Notes: generated by a model not told the origin, from the letters alone. A stretch of 64,000 bases of DNA from Jeotgalibacillus malaysiensis (GCA_000818095.1 CP009416.1:1844501-1908500), one strand, 5' to 3'; shown: positions 29,000 to 39,255, numbered from the stretch's first letter. Program-made: numbers and translations.

Positions 29000-30244
29000 T
29001 TATTCTATAAACGCTGCATTACCACCTATCGGCACTTTAACCGGTTCAGTGAAATCGTAGCCAGGCAGATATTCATTTTCGAGACCGGTGAATTGCACTG
29101 TATTAAATGCAAATGATTCAGCAGTTAATAACACAGATTCAATCAACTTTCTTCGTTCAACTTCTGAAACCGAAGCCATATCCCCCTCAAATGAAACGGT
29201 TAAATCAGTGTTATCAACTTCATAGTTCATGTCCACATTACCCGGAACAGGTGACTCATACTGGTCGTTTGGAACCTGCTCCTCAATCGCCATCAATGCT
29301 TCCTGAACAGAACTGAACTGATTATAGCTTTTTACATAAAAATAACTGCCGTCTTCATTTTCGTAAATATAAAATCCTTTATTATCATTTTTCAGATCAT
29401 AAGATTCTACTTCTCCGAATTCACTGATTTCAACCGTTTCATTATTTTCATCTACAATTCTGAACTGATCATAGAAAGAACCAAACGTTTCCTTCAATAC
29501 ATCAATTAATATTGTAGCAGATGCTCCCTGTGTTTTTTCATCGAGCATTTCGATCATACCGCTAACAGTCTGTTCTTCCTCAGTTAAACTCCGGCTCACT
29601 GGGTGATAATCTATAAAGCCAAATGAAGCCTCGTCTATCTGATCAGCCCATTCCTTATACAATGATGCTGCTGACTGAGTTTCATCCCCCTGTGGAACAA
29701 CGATTGTAAATGGAATGACGTATGCGTCACTTGTGACAAGTCCTGCTTCGAAATAGCGATTATTACCAAGGTCCTCTTCAAATAAAACGCCCTTTTCACC
29801 CTCTTCATCTAATATCACAGTATCCAGTTCTTCTTCAGTTTCTGAAGGTTCCTCGATCGCTGCTTCTGTGCTTTCAGATGATTCTTCAGCTGTATCTGCA
29901 GCTTCAGACGATTCAAAAACTTCTTCATTGCGATCTTCCTGAGTTTCCTGCACAGTTTCTTCGGATGACTCTTCTTCTGCCAATTCTTCAACCGGTAATG
30001 CTGAATCTGATGACATTTGCTGATCGTTAGAGGAGTCCTGATTAAACAGCCCCGGTCCAAGAACGAGCATTAAAGCTGCAGCTGCTGTTCCCGCTGCAAC
30101 AGGCATCCAGTGAAACGGTTTATGTTTTCTATTCCGCAGTTTCACATGTTGATAAATATCGTCGGGATTTACACGGTTACTGATCACAGGCAGTTTTTTC
30201 AGTTCGTTTTCGATCTCCTGTTCTGTCCATTTCCGTTTAGTCAT
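29000..30244 (-). CDS. rsiX: Anti-sigma-X factor RsiX
   Basis: 414 residues: cytoplasmic N-terminus (1-45) with a short anti-sigma region, one membrane helix (about 46-66), a very acidic Ser/Glu-rich linker (about 75-145) and a large extracytoplasmic domain (150-414). The ATG overlaps the sigX stop, the usual sigma/anti-sigma coupling, and the membrane layout matches RsiX. It should hold SigX inactive at the membrane until an envelope signal. The extracytoplasmic domain has repeated GerMN-like segments (tentative). Confidence 0.87.
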   Translation of the reverse strand: MTKRKWTEQEIENELKKLPVISNRVNPDDIYQHVKLRNRKHKPFHWMPVAAGTAAAALMLVLGPGLFNQDSSNDQQMSSDSALPVEELAEEESSEETVQETQEDRNEEVFESSEAADTAEESSESTEAAIEEPSETEEELDTVILDEEGEKGVLFEEDLGNNRYFEAGLVTSDAYVIPFTIVVPQGDETQSAASLYKEWADQIDEASFGFIDYHPVSRSLTEEEQTVSGMIEMLDEKTQGASATILIDVLKETFGSFYDQFRIVDENNETVEISEFGEVESYDLKNDNKGFYIYENEDGSYFYVKSYNQFSSVQEALMAIEEQVPNDQYESPVPGNVDMNYEVDNTDLTVSFEGDMASVSEVERRKLIESVLLTAESFAFNTVQFTGLENEYLPGYDFTEPVKVPIGGNAAFIE

Positions 30245-30762
30245 TGAACTTCCTCCTCTTCATCTGACATCAGCTCTTTCAGTTTCTTAATCGCTCTGTG
30301 CTGAGTGGTTTTTACTTTTCCTTCAGACCACCCTAGTACTTCTGCAGTTTCACTAATATTCAAATCCTGTATATACCTAGTAATAATCACCATTTTTTGA
30401 TCTGTCGTGCAATAATCCAGGCAGGTATAGAGCTTTTTCACCTGTTCGCTTTGTTCAGCGATTTCTTCAGGCAGCGGCTCCTGACCGGATATTTCACGCT
30501 CCCCCCAGTCAAAGTGATCCATTACTCTCTTTCTGATCGTCTTTTGTTTTCTGAAGTAATCAATCGTTACATTTTTAGCAATTGAAAACAGCCACGTTTT
30601 TTCAGAGCTTTTTCCTTCAAAACGATGATAGGAATTCATCACTTTAATAAACACTTCCTGAAGCAGATCCTCAGCAGTGTCTTTGTTTTTTACCATATAT
30701 ATTAAAAATTGAAATACATCCTGCTGATACTCTTTGTACAGCCTGTCAAAAACGGAGTCCAT
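30241..30762 (-). CDS. sigX: ECF RNA polymerase sigma factor SigX
   Basis: 173-residue ECF sigma factor. Region 2 includes DTAEDLLQEVFIKVMNSYHRF and KTWLFSIAKNVTIDYFRKQK (about 29-90); region 4 includes CTTDQKMVIITRYIQDLNISETAEVLGWSEGKVKTTQHRA (about 118-158). Located downstream of resE and upstream of rsiX exactly as B. subtilis sigX, which controls cell-surface charge and cationic peptide resistance. Ribosome binding site GGGGAGGAG. An ECF-type promoter lies just upstream. Confidence 0.93.
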   Translation of the reverse strand: MDSVFDRLYKEYQQDVFQFLIYMVKNKDTAEDLLQEVFIKVMNSYHRFEGKSSEKTWLFSIAKNVTIDYFRKQKTIRKRVMDHFDWGEREISGQEPLPEEIAEQSEQVKKLYTCLDYCTTDQKMVIITRYIQDLNISETAEVLGWSEGKVKTTQHRAIKKLKELMSDEEEEVQ

Positions 30763-30791
30763 GAACCGTCTCCTCCCCGTTCATACCATTA

Positions 30792-30817
30792 GTCGTATTA
30801 CATGAAAAAAAGTTTCT
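30792..30817 (-). promoter_or_regulatory. ECF-type autoregulatory promoter of sigX
   Basis: On the minus strand GAAAC and CGAC are separated by 16 nt (gtcg at 30792-30795, gtttc at 30812-30816 on plus), 30 nt before the sigX ATG. This fits the AAC...CGwC pattern used by sigma-X/sigma-W and suggests autoregulation. Confidence 0.55.
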
Positions 30818-30914
30818 TGCTTCAGCACATTAATATGTAGACTTGATATCGTGATATTTTTCACATCACCATTTTACATGACCTTACAAATGATATAAAC
30901 ACACAATTAAAAAA

Positions 30915-30976
30915 GCAGACGCATGCAGCGCTTAATGAGTGCGAACGTCTCATCGGCAGCATTGCATTGCGTCTGC
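30915..30976 (-). terminator. Branched terminator after resE
   Basis: Outer stem GCAGACGCA / TGCGTCTGC, plus an inner hairpin (TGAGACGT...with...ACTCA), followed on the minus strand by TTTTTT. Unusually long (62 nt) for an intrinsic terminator. Confidence 0.65.
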
Positions 30977-30979
30977 AAT

Positions 30980-32743
30980 TTAATAAGGCAGGTAAAATGA
31001 AAATACTGTTCCTTCATCCACTTTACTTTCAGCCTTGATTTTCCCTTTATGTGCCTCAATTAGGTTTTTCACAATCGCAAGACCGAGACCGGTTCCGGCT
31101 CTGCCCCTTGTTCTGGCTTTATCAGCTTTATAAAACCGCTCAAATATAAATGGCAGATCATCTTCAGGGATACCCACACCGTTATCGATTACATCAAAGC
31201 GGATATAATGCTGATCTTTTTGCGTTTTAATCGTTATACTGCCATCAGCTTTCGTATGTCTGATCGCATTATCAAGCAGATTCGTCAGAACCTGTTCTAT
31301 TCTGTCCGGATCAATATGAATCGCTGTATGGTCATCAAGCGTTGTCTGATAAGACATTTTTATATCTTCATCATTCAGCCCCAGCTCAAACTTTGACAGC
31401 ACTCTAGTTGAAAATTCATTTACCGGTACTTCTTCTTTATTCAGCACAATATGCCCGGCTTCCATTCTGGCAAGATCAAGGAGCTCATTGACAAGCCGTC
31501 CCATGCGAAGTGATTCATCATAGATCACTCTCGCGATATCTTTTCTTTCTTCATCGCTTTGCGGAATATCGTCAATAATCGCTTCACTATATCCCTGGAG
31601 CATGGAGATTGGTGTTCTAAGTTCATGAGAAACATTAGCAATAAAGTCTTTTCTCAGCGTTTCTAGCTTTCTTTCCTCAGTCATATCTCTAAGAACCGCT
31701 ACTGCGCCTCTAACAGACTCACCGCTATAAAGCGGGCTGATGATCGCTGCATAAGACCGTCCATTCACTTCAAGTTCCCCTACCTGCTCTTCATTGGTTT
31801 GCATAACTCTTGTAATGAGGGACTCAAGCGTTGGTGGTAAAGCAAGCTTGGTGTAGCCCTCCTGCTCATTATACCAGTTCTGCAGAAAACGCTCTGCCGG
31901 AGGGTTCGAGACAAGTACAGTACTATCTTTATTGAAGGTAATAACACCATCAGCCATGGAACTGAGTACACTTGAAAGCTGTTCTTTTTCCTGGCTTAGT
32001 GCGTCAAGATGGTGCTTCAGCTGCCGACCCATCTGATTAAATGCTGTTGCAAGCTCACCAATTTCATCATTTGAAAGAATCGGTACCTTCGTGTCAAATT
32101 TACCTCTTGCCACTTCAAAAGCGCCTTCCCTCATTTTTCTTAGTGGCGCAGTAATTCTTGTCGATAGGAAAAATGCAAAAATTGTTGTTAAGATAATGGC
32201 AATAGCAGCAGCAAGAATAATCAGTCTTGTCGTTTGTTCCGTCGTTTGCTGAATTGCTTCTAGTGACTGATATACATAAACTGCACCAGCAGTTTCTCCT
32301 TCATCATTTGTAATAGGCGCACCAACAACCATGATGTTATTATAACGGTTGTCAAAGTCATCTCCTGAAGGAAACTCATCCTGTACAACGGTACCATTTT
32401 CATACACCCTGTCCATTGATTGACTACTGCTTATTGATTGCATCGTGTCACTGTACGAAAGCTCATCTGAGTAGAAAATGATATCATCGTTCATCTCAAC
32501 CACAGAATGAACCGGATCATCAAGTATCTCAGCTACGATTTGAATACTCATTTCAAGGTCTTCATGCTCTTCTAAAATACTTGCTGACTTTTGTGCTTCG
32601 TACCTTAGAGATTCTTCTACTTCTTCTACATGATAGTTTTGAAAAAACTCAAGCAGTAAAATTGTAAGGATGAATAAAACAAAGGAGACAAGCAGCAGAA
32701 TTGTCATCCACAGCTTGCCTACTACGCTTCTCCAGATTCTCAT
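30980..32743 (-). CDS. resE: Sensor histidine kinase ResE
   Basis: 587 residues: membrane helix (about 9-31), extracytoplasmic sensor (32-165), second helix (about 168-192), HAMP (about 193-245), PAS (about 255-350), HisKA with VSHELRTPISMLQGYSE (phospho-His about 370) and HATPase with NLLDNAIRHT and GIPEDDLPFIFERFYKADKARTRGRAGTGLGLAIVK. Partner of ResD; in B. subtilis ResDE activates respiration and anaerobic genes, sensing oxygen limitation and NO. Overlaps resD by 4 nt. Confidence 0.95.
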   Translation of the reverse strand: MRIWRSVVGKLWMTILLLVSFVLFILTILLLEFFQNYHVEEVEESLRYEAQKSASILEEHEDLEMSIQIVAEILDDPVHSVVEMNDDIIFYSDELSYSDTMQSISSSQSMDRVYENGTVVQDEFPSGDDFDNRYNNIMVVGAPITNDEGETAGAVYVYQSLEAIQQTTEQTTRLIILAAAIAIILTTIFAFFLSTRITAPLRKMREGAFEVARGKFDTKVPILSNDEIGELATAFNQMGRQLKHHLDALSQEKEQLSSVLSSMADGVITFNKDSTVLVSNPPAERFLQNWYNEQEGYTKLALPPTLESLITRVMQTNEEQVGELEVNGRSYAAIISPLYSGESVRGAVAVLRDMTEERKLETLRKDFIANVSHELRTPISMLQGYSEAIIDDIPQSDEERKDIARVIYDESLRMGRLVNELLDLARMEAGHIVLNKEEVPVNEFSTRVLSKFELGLNDEDIKMSYQTTLDDHTAIHIDPDRIEQVLTNLLDNAIRHTKADGSITIKTQKDQHYIRFDVIDNGVGIPEDDLPFIFERFYKADKARTRGRAGTGLGLAIVKNLIEAHKGKIKAESKVDEGTVFSFYLPY

Positions 32744-33453
32744 TCGTCAACCTCAAATTTATATCCTACTCCCCAAACCGTAACGATCATTTTTCCTGCC
32801 TTTTCAGAAACCCTGTTCAGTTTCTCACGCAGTCTTTTAACGTGTGTATCAACTGTTCTCAGATCACCGAAAAATTCATAATGCCAGACCTCTTTTAGCA
32901 GCTGTTCTCTGTCATATACTTTGTCAGGGCTTTTAGCTAAAAATAATAGCAGCTCATATTCTTTTGGTGTCAAGGTCACCTCATGACCGTCAGCAGTCAC
33001 CCTGTGAGCATCATTATCGATCACCAGGTGATTATAAGCGATCATATCTTTCGCTTTCGTATCTGTATTTACATAACTGCTCGTAGCAGTTCTTCTTAGC
33101 AGTGCTTTCACACGCAGGACCACTTCACGAGGACTGAATGGTTTAACAATATAGTCATCTGTCCCTACCTCGAACCCCTGGACACGATTTGCTTCTTCAC
33201 CTTTAGCTGTAAGCATAATCACAGGTGTTGATTTGGTCTCCCGCAGCTCTTTACAAACTTCAATGCCATCTTTACCAGGCATCATCAGGTCGAGCAGAAT
33301 ACAGTCAAAATCCTCTTCCAGTGCTTTTTTTAAAGCTTGCTCTCCGTCTTCAGCTTCCTCTATTGTGTACCCTTCGCGCTCAAGATACATTTTTAACAGC
33401 CTGCGGATTCTTTCTTCATCATCAACTACAAGAATATGACCAAGTTCATTCAT
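32740..33453 (-). CDS. resD: Response regulator ResD
   Basis: OmpR/PhoB-type regulator of 237 residues. Receiver domain with DDEERIRR (acid pocket), phospho-Asp in CILLDLMMPG (about 56) and Lys in DYIVKPFSPRE; C-terminal winged helix with LTPKEYELLLFLAK and YDREQLLKEVWHYEFFGDLRTVDTHVKRLR. Directly followed by resE. A terminator separates it from resC, so resDE may have its own promoter as in B. subtilis. Confidence 0.96.
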   Translation of the reverse strand: MNELGHILVVDDEERIRRLLKMYLEREGYTIEEAEDGEQALKKALEEDFDCILLDLMMPGKDGIEVCKELRETKSTPVIMLTAKGEEANRVQGFEVGTDDYIVKPFSPREVVLRVKALLRRTATSSYVNTDTKAKDMIAYNHLVIDNDAHRVTADGHEVTLTPKEYELLLFLAKSPDKVYDREQLLKEVWHYEFFGDLRTVDTHVKRLREKLNRVSEKAGKMIVTVWGVGYKFEVDE

Positions 33454-33489
33454 TGAAGATCCTCCTCATCGGATATGTATTTAAAAGAA

Positions 33490-33511
33490 GCCCTCACTTA
33501 CACGTGAGGGC
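33490..33511 (-). terminator. Terminator between resC and resD
   Basis: Eight-bp stem GCCCTCAC / GTGAGGGC with a 6-nt loop followed on the minus strand by TTCTTTT. Likely partial readthrough point between resABC and resDE. Confidence 0.7.
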
Positions 33512-33516
33512 ATTGA

Positions 33517-34704
33517 TTAAGCGTAAGAGTGTAGTCCTGCAATAATTAAGTTGACTGCTACTAGGTTAAACATAATAATAGCAAATCCAATTACTGCAAG
33601 CCAGGCTGAACGGTTTCCTTCCCATCCTCTTGATAGTCTGAGGTGAAGAAACGCTGCATAGAACAGCCAGGTAATGAGTGCCCATACTTCTTTTGGGTCC
33701 CATCCCCAGAAGCGTGTCCAGGCGATCTGAGCCCAGATCATTGCAAAGACAAGTCCGCCTAGTGTAAATACAGGGAAACCGATTAATACTGAGCGGTAGC
33801 CGATCTCATCAAGCATATCGAGATTGGCTTTTTTAACAAGCGGCTGAAATAATGCCGCGACTTTTTTTCTGGTGATCAATCTGATCAATAAGTATAAAAG
33901 TGCTCCTACCCCGACTGACCAGATCACTGTATTTAATCTTGGTGCGTTAACGAGGGCGTGCATTTCAAGTCCTGTTGAAAATGCGCCTTCAGTCAGCAGC
34001 TCACCATCATTTGGTGTAACGAGTGCCGGCATTGCGTACTGTACAACAGTTTCTTCTTCATCCGCATTAACAAAAGTAAATTCTGATTCATAACCTGTGA
34101 TTGAAAATGTAGTCGCACTAATAACGAATCCAACAACTAGAATAATACTGAACATAATCGCTTCAAGCCAGAATACCTGCTTTCCGCCTTTTGAAAGATC
34201 GATATCCTTTAACAGAAAGATCAGTCCCGCTACAAAGCTGATTGCAAGAATCGCCTCACCAGCTGCAACCGTAGAAACGTGAATGGCAAGCCAGTCACTT
34301 TGAAGGGCTGGAATCAGCGGTGAGATATCTCTTGGAAACATGCTTGAGTAGGCGATGATCAGCAATGCAATCGGCAGTGCAAATACACCAAGAATATGAA
34401 GTCTGTAAATAAAATAAATAATGATAAATGATGCTACGAGCATCATTGAGAAAAACGTAATAAACTCAAACAGATTACTGACAGGTGCATGTCCTGAGGC
34501 AATCCATCTTGTAATAAAATAGCCTAATTGAGCTGTAAAACCGATCAGTGTAATCGTGATACCAATCGTAGCCCATCTGTTTTTTCCGGTCTGATTCGTA
34601 TGTTTTTTTGATTTAATGGATCCTGCAAAAAATACAGTCGCTACAAGGTATAATAGAAATGCTGTATAAAGCAGGGTACTACTTATGCTGGCGAGTTGTG
34701 CCAC
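33517..34704 (-). CDS. resC: Cytochrome c biogenesis protein ResC (CcsA-type)
   Basis: 395-residue polytopic membrane protein. The haem-handling tryptophan-rich motif is [31 protein letters not shown] (about residues 325-355). Works with ResB as the system II cytochrome c synthase/haem exporter. GTG at 34704 is taken as start, 9 nt after AGGAGG; an in-frame ATG seven codons earlier is within that site. The start lies inside the resB 3' end (26-nt overlap). Confidence 0.94.
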   Translation of the reverse strand: MAQLASISSTLLYTAFLLYLVATVFFAGSIKSKKHTNQTGKNRWATIGITITLIGFTAQLGYFITRWIASGHAPVSNLFEFITFFSMMLVASFIIIYFIYRLHILGVFALPIALLIIAYSSMFPRDISPLIPALQSDWLAIHVSTVAAGEAILAISFVAGLIFLLKDIDLSKGGKQVFWLEAIMFSIILVVGFVISATTFSITGYESEFTFVNADEEETVVQYAMPALVTPNDGELLTEGAFSTGLEMHALVNAPRLNTVIWSVGVGALLYLLIRLITRKKVAALFQPLVKKANLDMLDEIGYRSVLIGFPVFTLGGLVFAMIWAQIAWTRFWGWDPKEVWALITWLFYAAFLHLRLSRGWEGNRSAWLAVIGFAIIMFNLVAVNLIIAGLHSYA

Positions 34705-36361
34705 TATCTTCTTCCTCCTTTGCATTGCTGTTGGATTCTTTCAGTTCCTGATGATCTTCAGGCTGATCGAGTCCCGCATCTTCGAATGCCGGAGCAATGT
34801 CTTTTTTCAATCCATACCAGTTTTTATTTGTATGGCCTGCTGCATACAAGATACCGTCAGAACCCTGCTTAATCCAGATTCTTCTGTGATTCCAGTAAGA
34901 CCCAACTACTACGCCAAACATAAAAATAGCGCCTCCAAGGGCCAGTATCCATAATGTCAGATCCTTTCTGACTGTTAAACCTGAGAGGTCTCTTGTTTCG
35001 ATTCCATTAAAGCTGATCTCATATTCATTTTCCCCCAGTGGTTCCAGGTTCTGCTGAATGGCAACAAAGGCTACTTCGCCATCCGGATGCTCGGGTGAGA
35101 TCATGTTAAATAGAAATGCCGGGTTATTTGGCAGCGGTGAAGCTGATTGTGGCTCCCCGTCTTCAAACCCGCTGAAATCAGGGTAATACCCTGTTAATTC
35201 AACTGAGTAGCCGTCACCTAGATCATATACACCTGAAGTTTCAGGAGCAAAGAGATCAACAGTAAACTCTCCAGCTGACTCGCCTGATGCTTTATTATCC
35301 ATTGTAAAAGTCATTTTATAAAGTTCATCTTCAATATAATCAGTCTGATATAAAGCAAACTGATCAAATTTCATTGGGATATTCACCTGAATCGCATGAT
35401 GCTGAACCTCGGTCAGATCATCCTTTGAGCCGGCTACTGCATCTTCATCTCTTTTATAAAGGATTGCGTCTGTCTGGAAGTTTTTCGCGATCGCACCGGT
35501 TCTTTGAATCGTATCATCAAAAACCTCAGAGTCGCCTTCCTGATAGGTTTCAACTGTAAAGCCTTCATTTTTTAAAAAGTATTCCTGATCAGTGCCTGGA
35601 ATTGACCTTGTCTCACCTTCACGGATCCACAAAATTTCATCAACATACATTCCGGGAACAAACCTCAGCATTGCACCGATTAAAAAGATGATAAGACCGG
35701 TATGATTGATATATGGACCCCATCTTGAGAACTGATTTTTTTCTGCCAGCAGGTGTCCATTTTCCTGTCTGACCTTGTAGCGGCGCTTTTTCAATCCTTT
35801 ATTTAACTGATCAAGGACTTCAGCAGAAGCTTTCCCTTCGTAAGCTGAAAATATCCGCTGTCTTTTAAGAAACGAATCATGTCTTTCAACACGCTGTTTT
35901 TTTAACGCTTTGTAAAGCGGAATGCCCCGGTCGAGACTGGCAATTATAATTGACGTCCCGATTGCTGCAACTAAAAGCATAAACCACCATGAACCGTAAA
36001 GGTCATGAAAACCGAGTACATAATAGATTTTACCAGGCAGGCCGTATCTGCTTTCATAATATTCCACTGCAGGAACATTCTGAGGAATGAAAAACTCCTG
36101 AGGGAAAATGGTACCGATTGCTGAAGCTACAAGCGTAATGACAATTAATGAAACCCCGACTTTTACTGAAGAAAAGAAATTCCAGATCTTATCAATAATT
36201 GAAGCGTGATAAGTCTGGGATCTTCTTGCCATTCCCTCATAACGCATGACGTCATGTGTCTTTCTTTTTGCAGCTTCTTCAGTCAGCGTGCGACCGCAGG
36301 CCTGACAGAGTTCTGATCCCTCGGGATTTTCGTGACCGCATTGACAGATTATTTTACTCAT
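34679..36361 (-). CDS. resB: Cytochrome c biogenesis protein ResB
   Basis: 560 residues. N-terminal zinc-ribbon-like [19 protein letters not shown] (four Cys, about 6-24), then membrane helices near 68-90, 120-140 and 205-230, a large extracytoplasmic domain, and a last helix near 475-495. Partner of ResC in cytochrome c maturation system II. Overlaps resA by 4 nt and resC by 26 nt, so resA-resB-resC are translated as a coupled set. Confidence 0.94.
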   Translation of the reverse strand: MSKIICQCGHENPEGSELCQACGRTLTEEAAKRKTHDVMRYEGMARRSQTYHASIIDKIWNFFSSVKVGVSLIVITLVASAIGTIFPQEFFIPQNVPAVEYYESRYGLPGKIYYVLGFHDLYGSWWFMLLVAAIGTSIIIASLDRGIPLYKALKKQRVERHDSFLKRQRIFSAYEGKASAEVLDQLNKGLKKRRYKVRQENGHLLAEKNQFSRWGPYINHTGLIIFLIGAMLRFVPGMYVDEILWIREGETRSIPGTDQEYFLKNEGFTVETYQEGDSEVFDDTIQRTGAIAKNFQTDAILYKRDEDAVAGSKDDLTEVQHHAIQVNIPMKFDQFALYQTDYIEDELYKMTFTMDNKASGESAGEFTVDLFAPETSGVYDLGDGYSVELTGYYPDFSGFEDGEPQSASPLPNNPAFLFNMISPEHPDGEVAFVAIQQNLEPLGENEYEISFNGIETRDLSGLTVRKDLTLWILALGGAIFMFGVVVGSYWNHRRIWIKQGSDGILYAAGHTNKNWYGLKKDIAPAFEDAGLDQPEDHQELKESNSNAKEEEDSGTTRQHK

Positions 36362-36912
36362 TCAGAAGACTCCTGACTATCTGGTTTAATCATTTCCATG
36401 TAGGATTTTACGTCTTCTTCAGTCATTTCACCTTTAATTACCTTAACAATTTCACCTTCCGGATTGACAAGCAATGTAGTTGGAAGTGGTCCGATTGAGT
36501 ATGCATCCATGACATCTTTGTTAACGTCTCTTACTACAGGAAAAGTAAGACCATATTCATTTGCGAAATTAGAGACCTTAAAGTGTGACTCGCCAACGTT
36601 TACTGCAAGCACTTCGATCCCCTGGTCCTGATAAACCTCGTATTGATTTTGCATATAAGGGAACTCTTTTTCACAAGGTTTACACCATGTTCCCCAGAAA
36701 TTTAAAAATACTCCCTGACCTTTATAATCAGATAGCTGATGAGACTCCCCATCTAGATCTTCAAGCTTAAAGTCAGGTGCCTGATCACCCGCTCCCACTA
36801 GCAGTCTTTCATCTCCTGCTACACTGGAGTAGATAGTGTATGATATTGCTGCCAGCAGCACCGCAAGAATAGAGACACGCATAACCAGCCTCTGCTTTTT
36901 CTTCTTACTCAC
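36358..36912 (-). CDS. resA: Thiol-disulfide oxidoreductase ResA
   Basis: Membrane-anchored extracytoplasmic thioredoxin-like protein that reduces apocytochrome c for haem attachment. 184 residues: N-terminal helix (about 10-31), then a TlpA/AhpC-TSA fold with FLNFWGTWCKPCEKEFPYM (Cys77, Cys80) and PLPTTLLVNPEG. GTG at 36912 is chosen because GGGGG lies 8 nt upstream. First gene of the res operon. Confidence 0.95.
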   Translation of the reverse strand: MSKKKKQRLVMRVSILAVLLAAISYTIYSSVAGDERLLVGAGDQAPDFKLEDLDGESHQLSDYKGQGVFLNFWGTWCKPCEKEFPYMQNQYEVYQDQGIEVLAVNVGESHFKVSNFANEYGLTFPVVRDVNKDVMDAYSIGPLPTTLLVNPEGEIVKVIKGEMTEEDVKSYMEMIKPDSQESSE

Positions 36913-36959
36913 TTTTGCTACCCCCTTTTTCATGCGTAAATCCATAAAGTTTCATTGTC

Positions 36960-36968
36960 ATTATAGCA
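36960..36968 (-). promoter_or_regulatory. Extended -10 promoter element upstream of resA
   Basis: TGCTATAAT on the minus strand, 48 nt before the resA GTG. A matching -35 box is poor, typical of extended -10 promoters. Confidence 0.45.
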
Positions 36969-37019
36969 TTCACTGCTATAGGACTAGGGCAGAGTATTTG
37001 AATGAACTGTGAAACTTCT

Positions 37020-37748
37020 TCAGCCCTGACCGTTTTCAGCCAGCGCTCTGAGCTGTTTTACTTCATGAGGGGTTAATTCTCTTGATTCTCCGGCATTTAG
37101 ACCTGACAAATGAAGAAAACCATACCTTTCTCTTTTCAACTTTTGTACAGGGTGACCTGCAGCTTCAAGCATTCTTCTTACCTGTCTGTTTCGTCCTTCA
37201 TGAATTGTAATTTCAATAATTGTTTTATCTTTTTGTTTATCAGCTGAAATTACTTTTGCTCTTGCAGGGGCAGTCATTCCGTCCTCAAGCTTGATACCTT
37301 TTTCGAGTTTTTTTATTGTTTCACGTTTAACAAGTCCTTTTACTCTTGCGATATATGTTTTTGGCACTTCATATTTAGGATGGGTCAGGAGATTTGCAAA
37401 TTCACCATCATTCGTTAACAGCAATAATCCTGACGTATCATAATCAAGACGGCCGACGGGATAAATTCTTTCTTCTACAAATTGAAAATAATCTGTGACA
37501 ACTTTCCGGTCTTTATCATCACTGACTGCTGAGATTACACCGGTCGGCTTATAGAAAAGATAATAAACTTTGTTTTCTCTTTCGATTTTTACACCTTCAA
37601 CTTCAATCTTATCTGACGGTGTAACTTTCGTACCAAGTTCAGTAATCGTTTTTCCATTCACTTTTACTTTTCCACCGGCAATCAGCTCTTCTGCTTTTCT
37701 GCGTGAAGCAACACCTGCGTGCGCAATCACTTTTTGTAATCTTTCCAT
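37020..37748 (-). CDS. rluB: 23S rRNA pseudouridine synthase RluB
   Basis: RsuA-family pseudouridine synthase, 242 residues. N-terminal S4 RNA-binding domain (MERLQKVIAHAGVASRRKAEELI...), catalytic motif YPVGRLDYDTSGLLLLTNDG (Asp about 105) and C-terminal IHEGRNRQVRRMLEAAGHPV. Position upstream of resA and divergent from scpA matches B. subtilis ypuL/rluB. Confidence 0.95.
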   Translation of the reverse strand: MERLQKVIAHAGVASRRKAEELIAGGKVKVNGKTITELGTKVTPSDKIEVEGVKIERENKVYYLFYKPTGVISAVSDDKDRKVVTDYFQFVEERIYPVGRLDYDTSGLLLLTNDGEFANLLTHPKYEVPKTYIARVKGLVKRETIKKLEKGIKLEDGMTAPARAKVISADKQKDKTIIEITIHEGRNRQVRRMLEAAGHPVQKLKRERYGFLHLSGLNAGESRELTPHEVKQLRALAENGQG

Positions 37749-37842
37749 CTTTTACACCTCTTCATTTGTTCTGCTTCTTACAGCATTATGTCATATCTAC
37801 CCCTAAAAGCAAATCAGGACCTAAAAATACCTCGTTTTACTG

Positions 37843-37871
37843 TTGGAAGTGGCAATTTATTCAGCTATAAT
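37843..37871 (+). promoter_or_regulatory. Predicted sigma-A promoter of scpAB
   Basis: TTGGAA at 37843-37848, 17-nt spacer, TATAAT at 37866-37871, about 50 nt before the scpA ATG. Confidence 0.6.
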
Positions 37872-37922
37872 TAGCAATATTGAGGAATCTCAGCAAGAAT
37901 TCTGTAAGAAAATGGTGAGAAT

Positions 37923-38678
37923 ATGGAATACACAGTAAAGGTCGATGCTTTTGAGGGACCGCTTGACCTGCTTTTACATCTCATACAGGGGCTTGAGATC
38001 GATATTTATGATATCCCGATGGCTGAAATATCTGAGCAATATACATTGTATATTAAAGCTATGAGTGTGCTTGAACTTAACACCGCAAGTGAGTATCTGG
38101 TTATGGCTGCTACGCTGATGTCAATTAAAAGCAGAATGCTGCTGCCTAAGCAGGAAGAACAGTGGGAAGAGGATCAGCAGTTCGAAGAAGACCCCCGAGA
38201 AGAGCTTGTAGAAAAACTGATTGAATATCGTAAATATAAAAAAGCGGCCACTGAGCTGAAAGATAAAGAACAGGAAAGAAGTATGCATTTTACTAAACCA
38301 CCGGAAGATCTAAGCAGTTATGCACAGCCTGATGTGTCAGATGAAAAAATGCAGATTGAACTTGCGGATCTGATTGGTGCTTTTAATAAGCTGATGAGGC
38401 GGAAAAAAATAAAGAAACCGATGTCTACAAGAATTACCAGACAGGAGATTTCTATTGAAACGAGAATGACTGAAATTCTGGAGACAATCCGTGCAGATGC
38501 AAGGCCCAAGCCTTTTTCAGCACTGTTCCCTGTAGCGGAAAAACCGCACATGGTCGTGTCATTTTTAGCAGTGCTCGAGCTTGTTAAGAGACAGGAAATT
38601 CATATTAATCAGGATCATAACTTTTCAGAAATTATGGTCGGAAGCACTGAAGGAGTGTCATTAGTTGGCCAGTCATAA
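37923..38678 (+). CDS. scpA: Segregation and condensation protein A
   Basis: Kleisin subunit of the SMC-ScpAB condensin. 251 residues. N-terminal SMC-neck binding region VKVDAFEGPLDLLLHLIQ, then ASEYLVMAATLMSIKSRMLLP and the C-terminal winged helix (FLAVLELVKRQEIHINQ). Overlaps scpB by 14 nt. Confidence 0.96.
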   Translation: MEYTVKVDAFEGPLDLLLHLIQGLEIDIYDIPMAEISEQYTLYIKAMSVLELNTASEYLVMAATLMSIKSRMLLPKQEEQWEEDQQFEEDPREELVEKLIEYRKYKKAATELKDKEQERSMHFTKPPEDLSSYAQPDVSDEKMQIELADLIGAFNKLMRRKKIKKPMSTRITRQEISIETRMTEILETIRADARPKPFSALFPVAEKPHMVVSFLAVLELVKRQEIHINQDHNFSEIMVGSTEGVSLVGQS

Positions 38679-39255
38679 TTATAAAGCAATTACAGAAGCA
38701 CTTTTATTTACAGCAGGAGATGCAGGACTTTCTAATGACCAGATTGCAAATGCACTTAACATATCACAGCTTGAAGCAGAACAGCTGATGAGTGAGATGC
38801 AGGAGAATTATCAGATGGATGAGTCAAAAGGAATTGAGATTGCAATTTACGCTGAAAAATATCAATTTGTCACTAAAAAAGATCTATCAGATTATATCAA
38901 GCTTTTAGCTGATTCTCCTTCCCCATCCACTTTGACACAGGCCGGTCTTGAGACGCTTGCTATTATTGCTTACAAGCAGCCTGTTACTCGTGTTCAGATT
39001 GAAGAGGTTCGTGGTGTGAAAACTGATGGCCCTGTCCATACGCTCATTGCCAGAGGACTGATTAAAGAAGTTGGAAGAAATGAAGGTGCAGGCAGAGCAA
39101 TCCTTTATGGTACAACAGAGGAATTCTTAGACTACCTTGGATTGAAGGATCTGTCTGAGCTGCCTCCTCTGCCGGAAGACGTCGAGGAAGATGAAAAAGA
39201 AGATAGTGATCTGTTTTTTGAATCATTGAAAAACGGGCTTTCAGCAAACGAATGA
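38665..39255 (+). CDS. scpB: Segregation and condensation protein B
   Basis: 196 residues; tandem winged-helix protein that dimerises and binds ScpA. Motifs: ITEALLFTAGDAGLS, QAGLETLAIIAYKQPVTRVQIEEVRGVKTDG and LIARGLIKEVGR. The start is TTG at 38665 with AGGAG 9 nt upstream, inside the scpA 3' end. Acidic C-terminal tail. A terminator follows. Confidence 0.95.
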   Translation: MASHNYKAITEALLFTAGDAGLSNDQIANALNISQLEAEQLMSEMQENYQMDESKGIEIAIYAEKYQFVTKKDLSDYIKLLADSPSPSTLTQAGLETLAIIAYKQPVTRVQIEEVRGVKTDGPVHTLIARGLIKEVGRNEGAGRAILYGTTEEFLDYLGLKDLSELPPLPEDVEEDEKEDSDLFFESLKNGLSANE

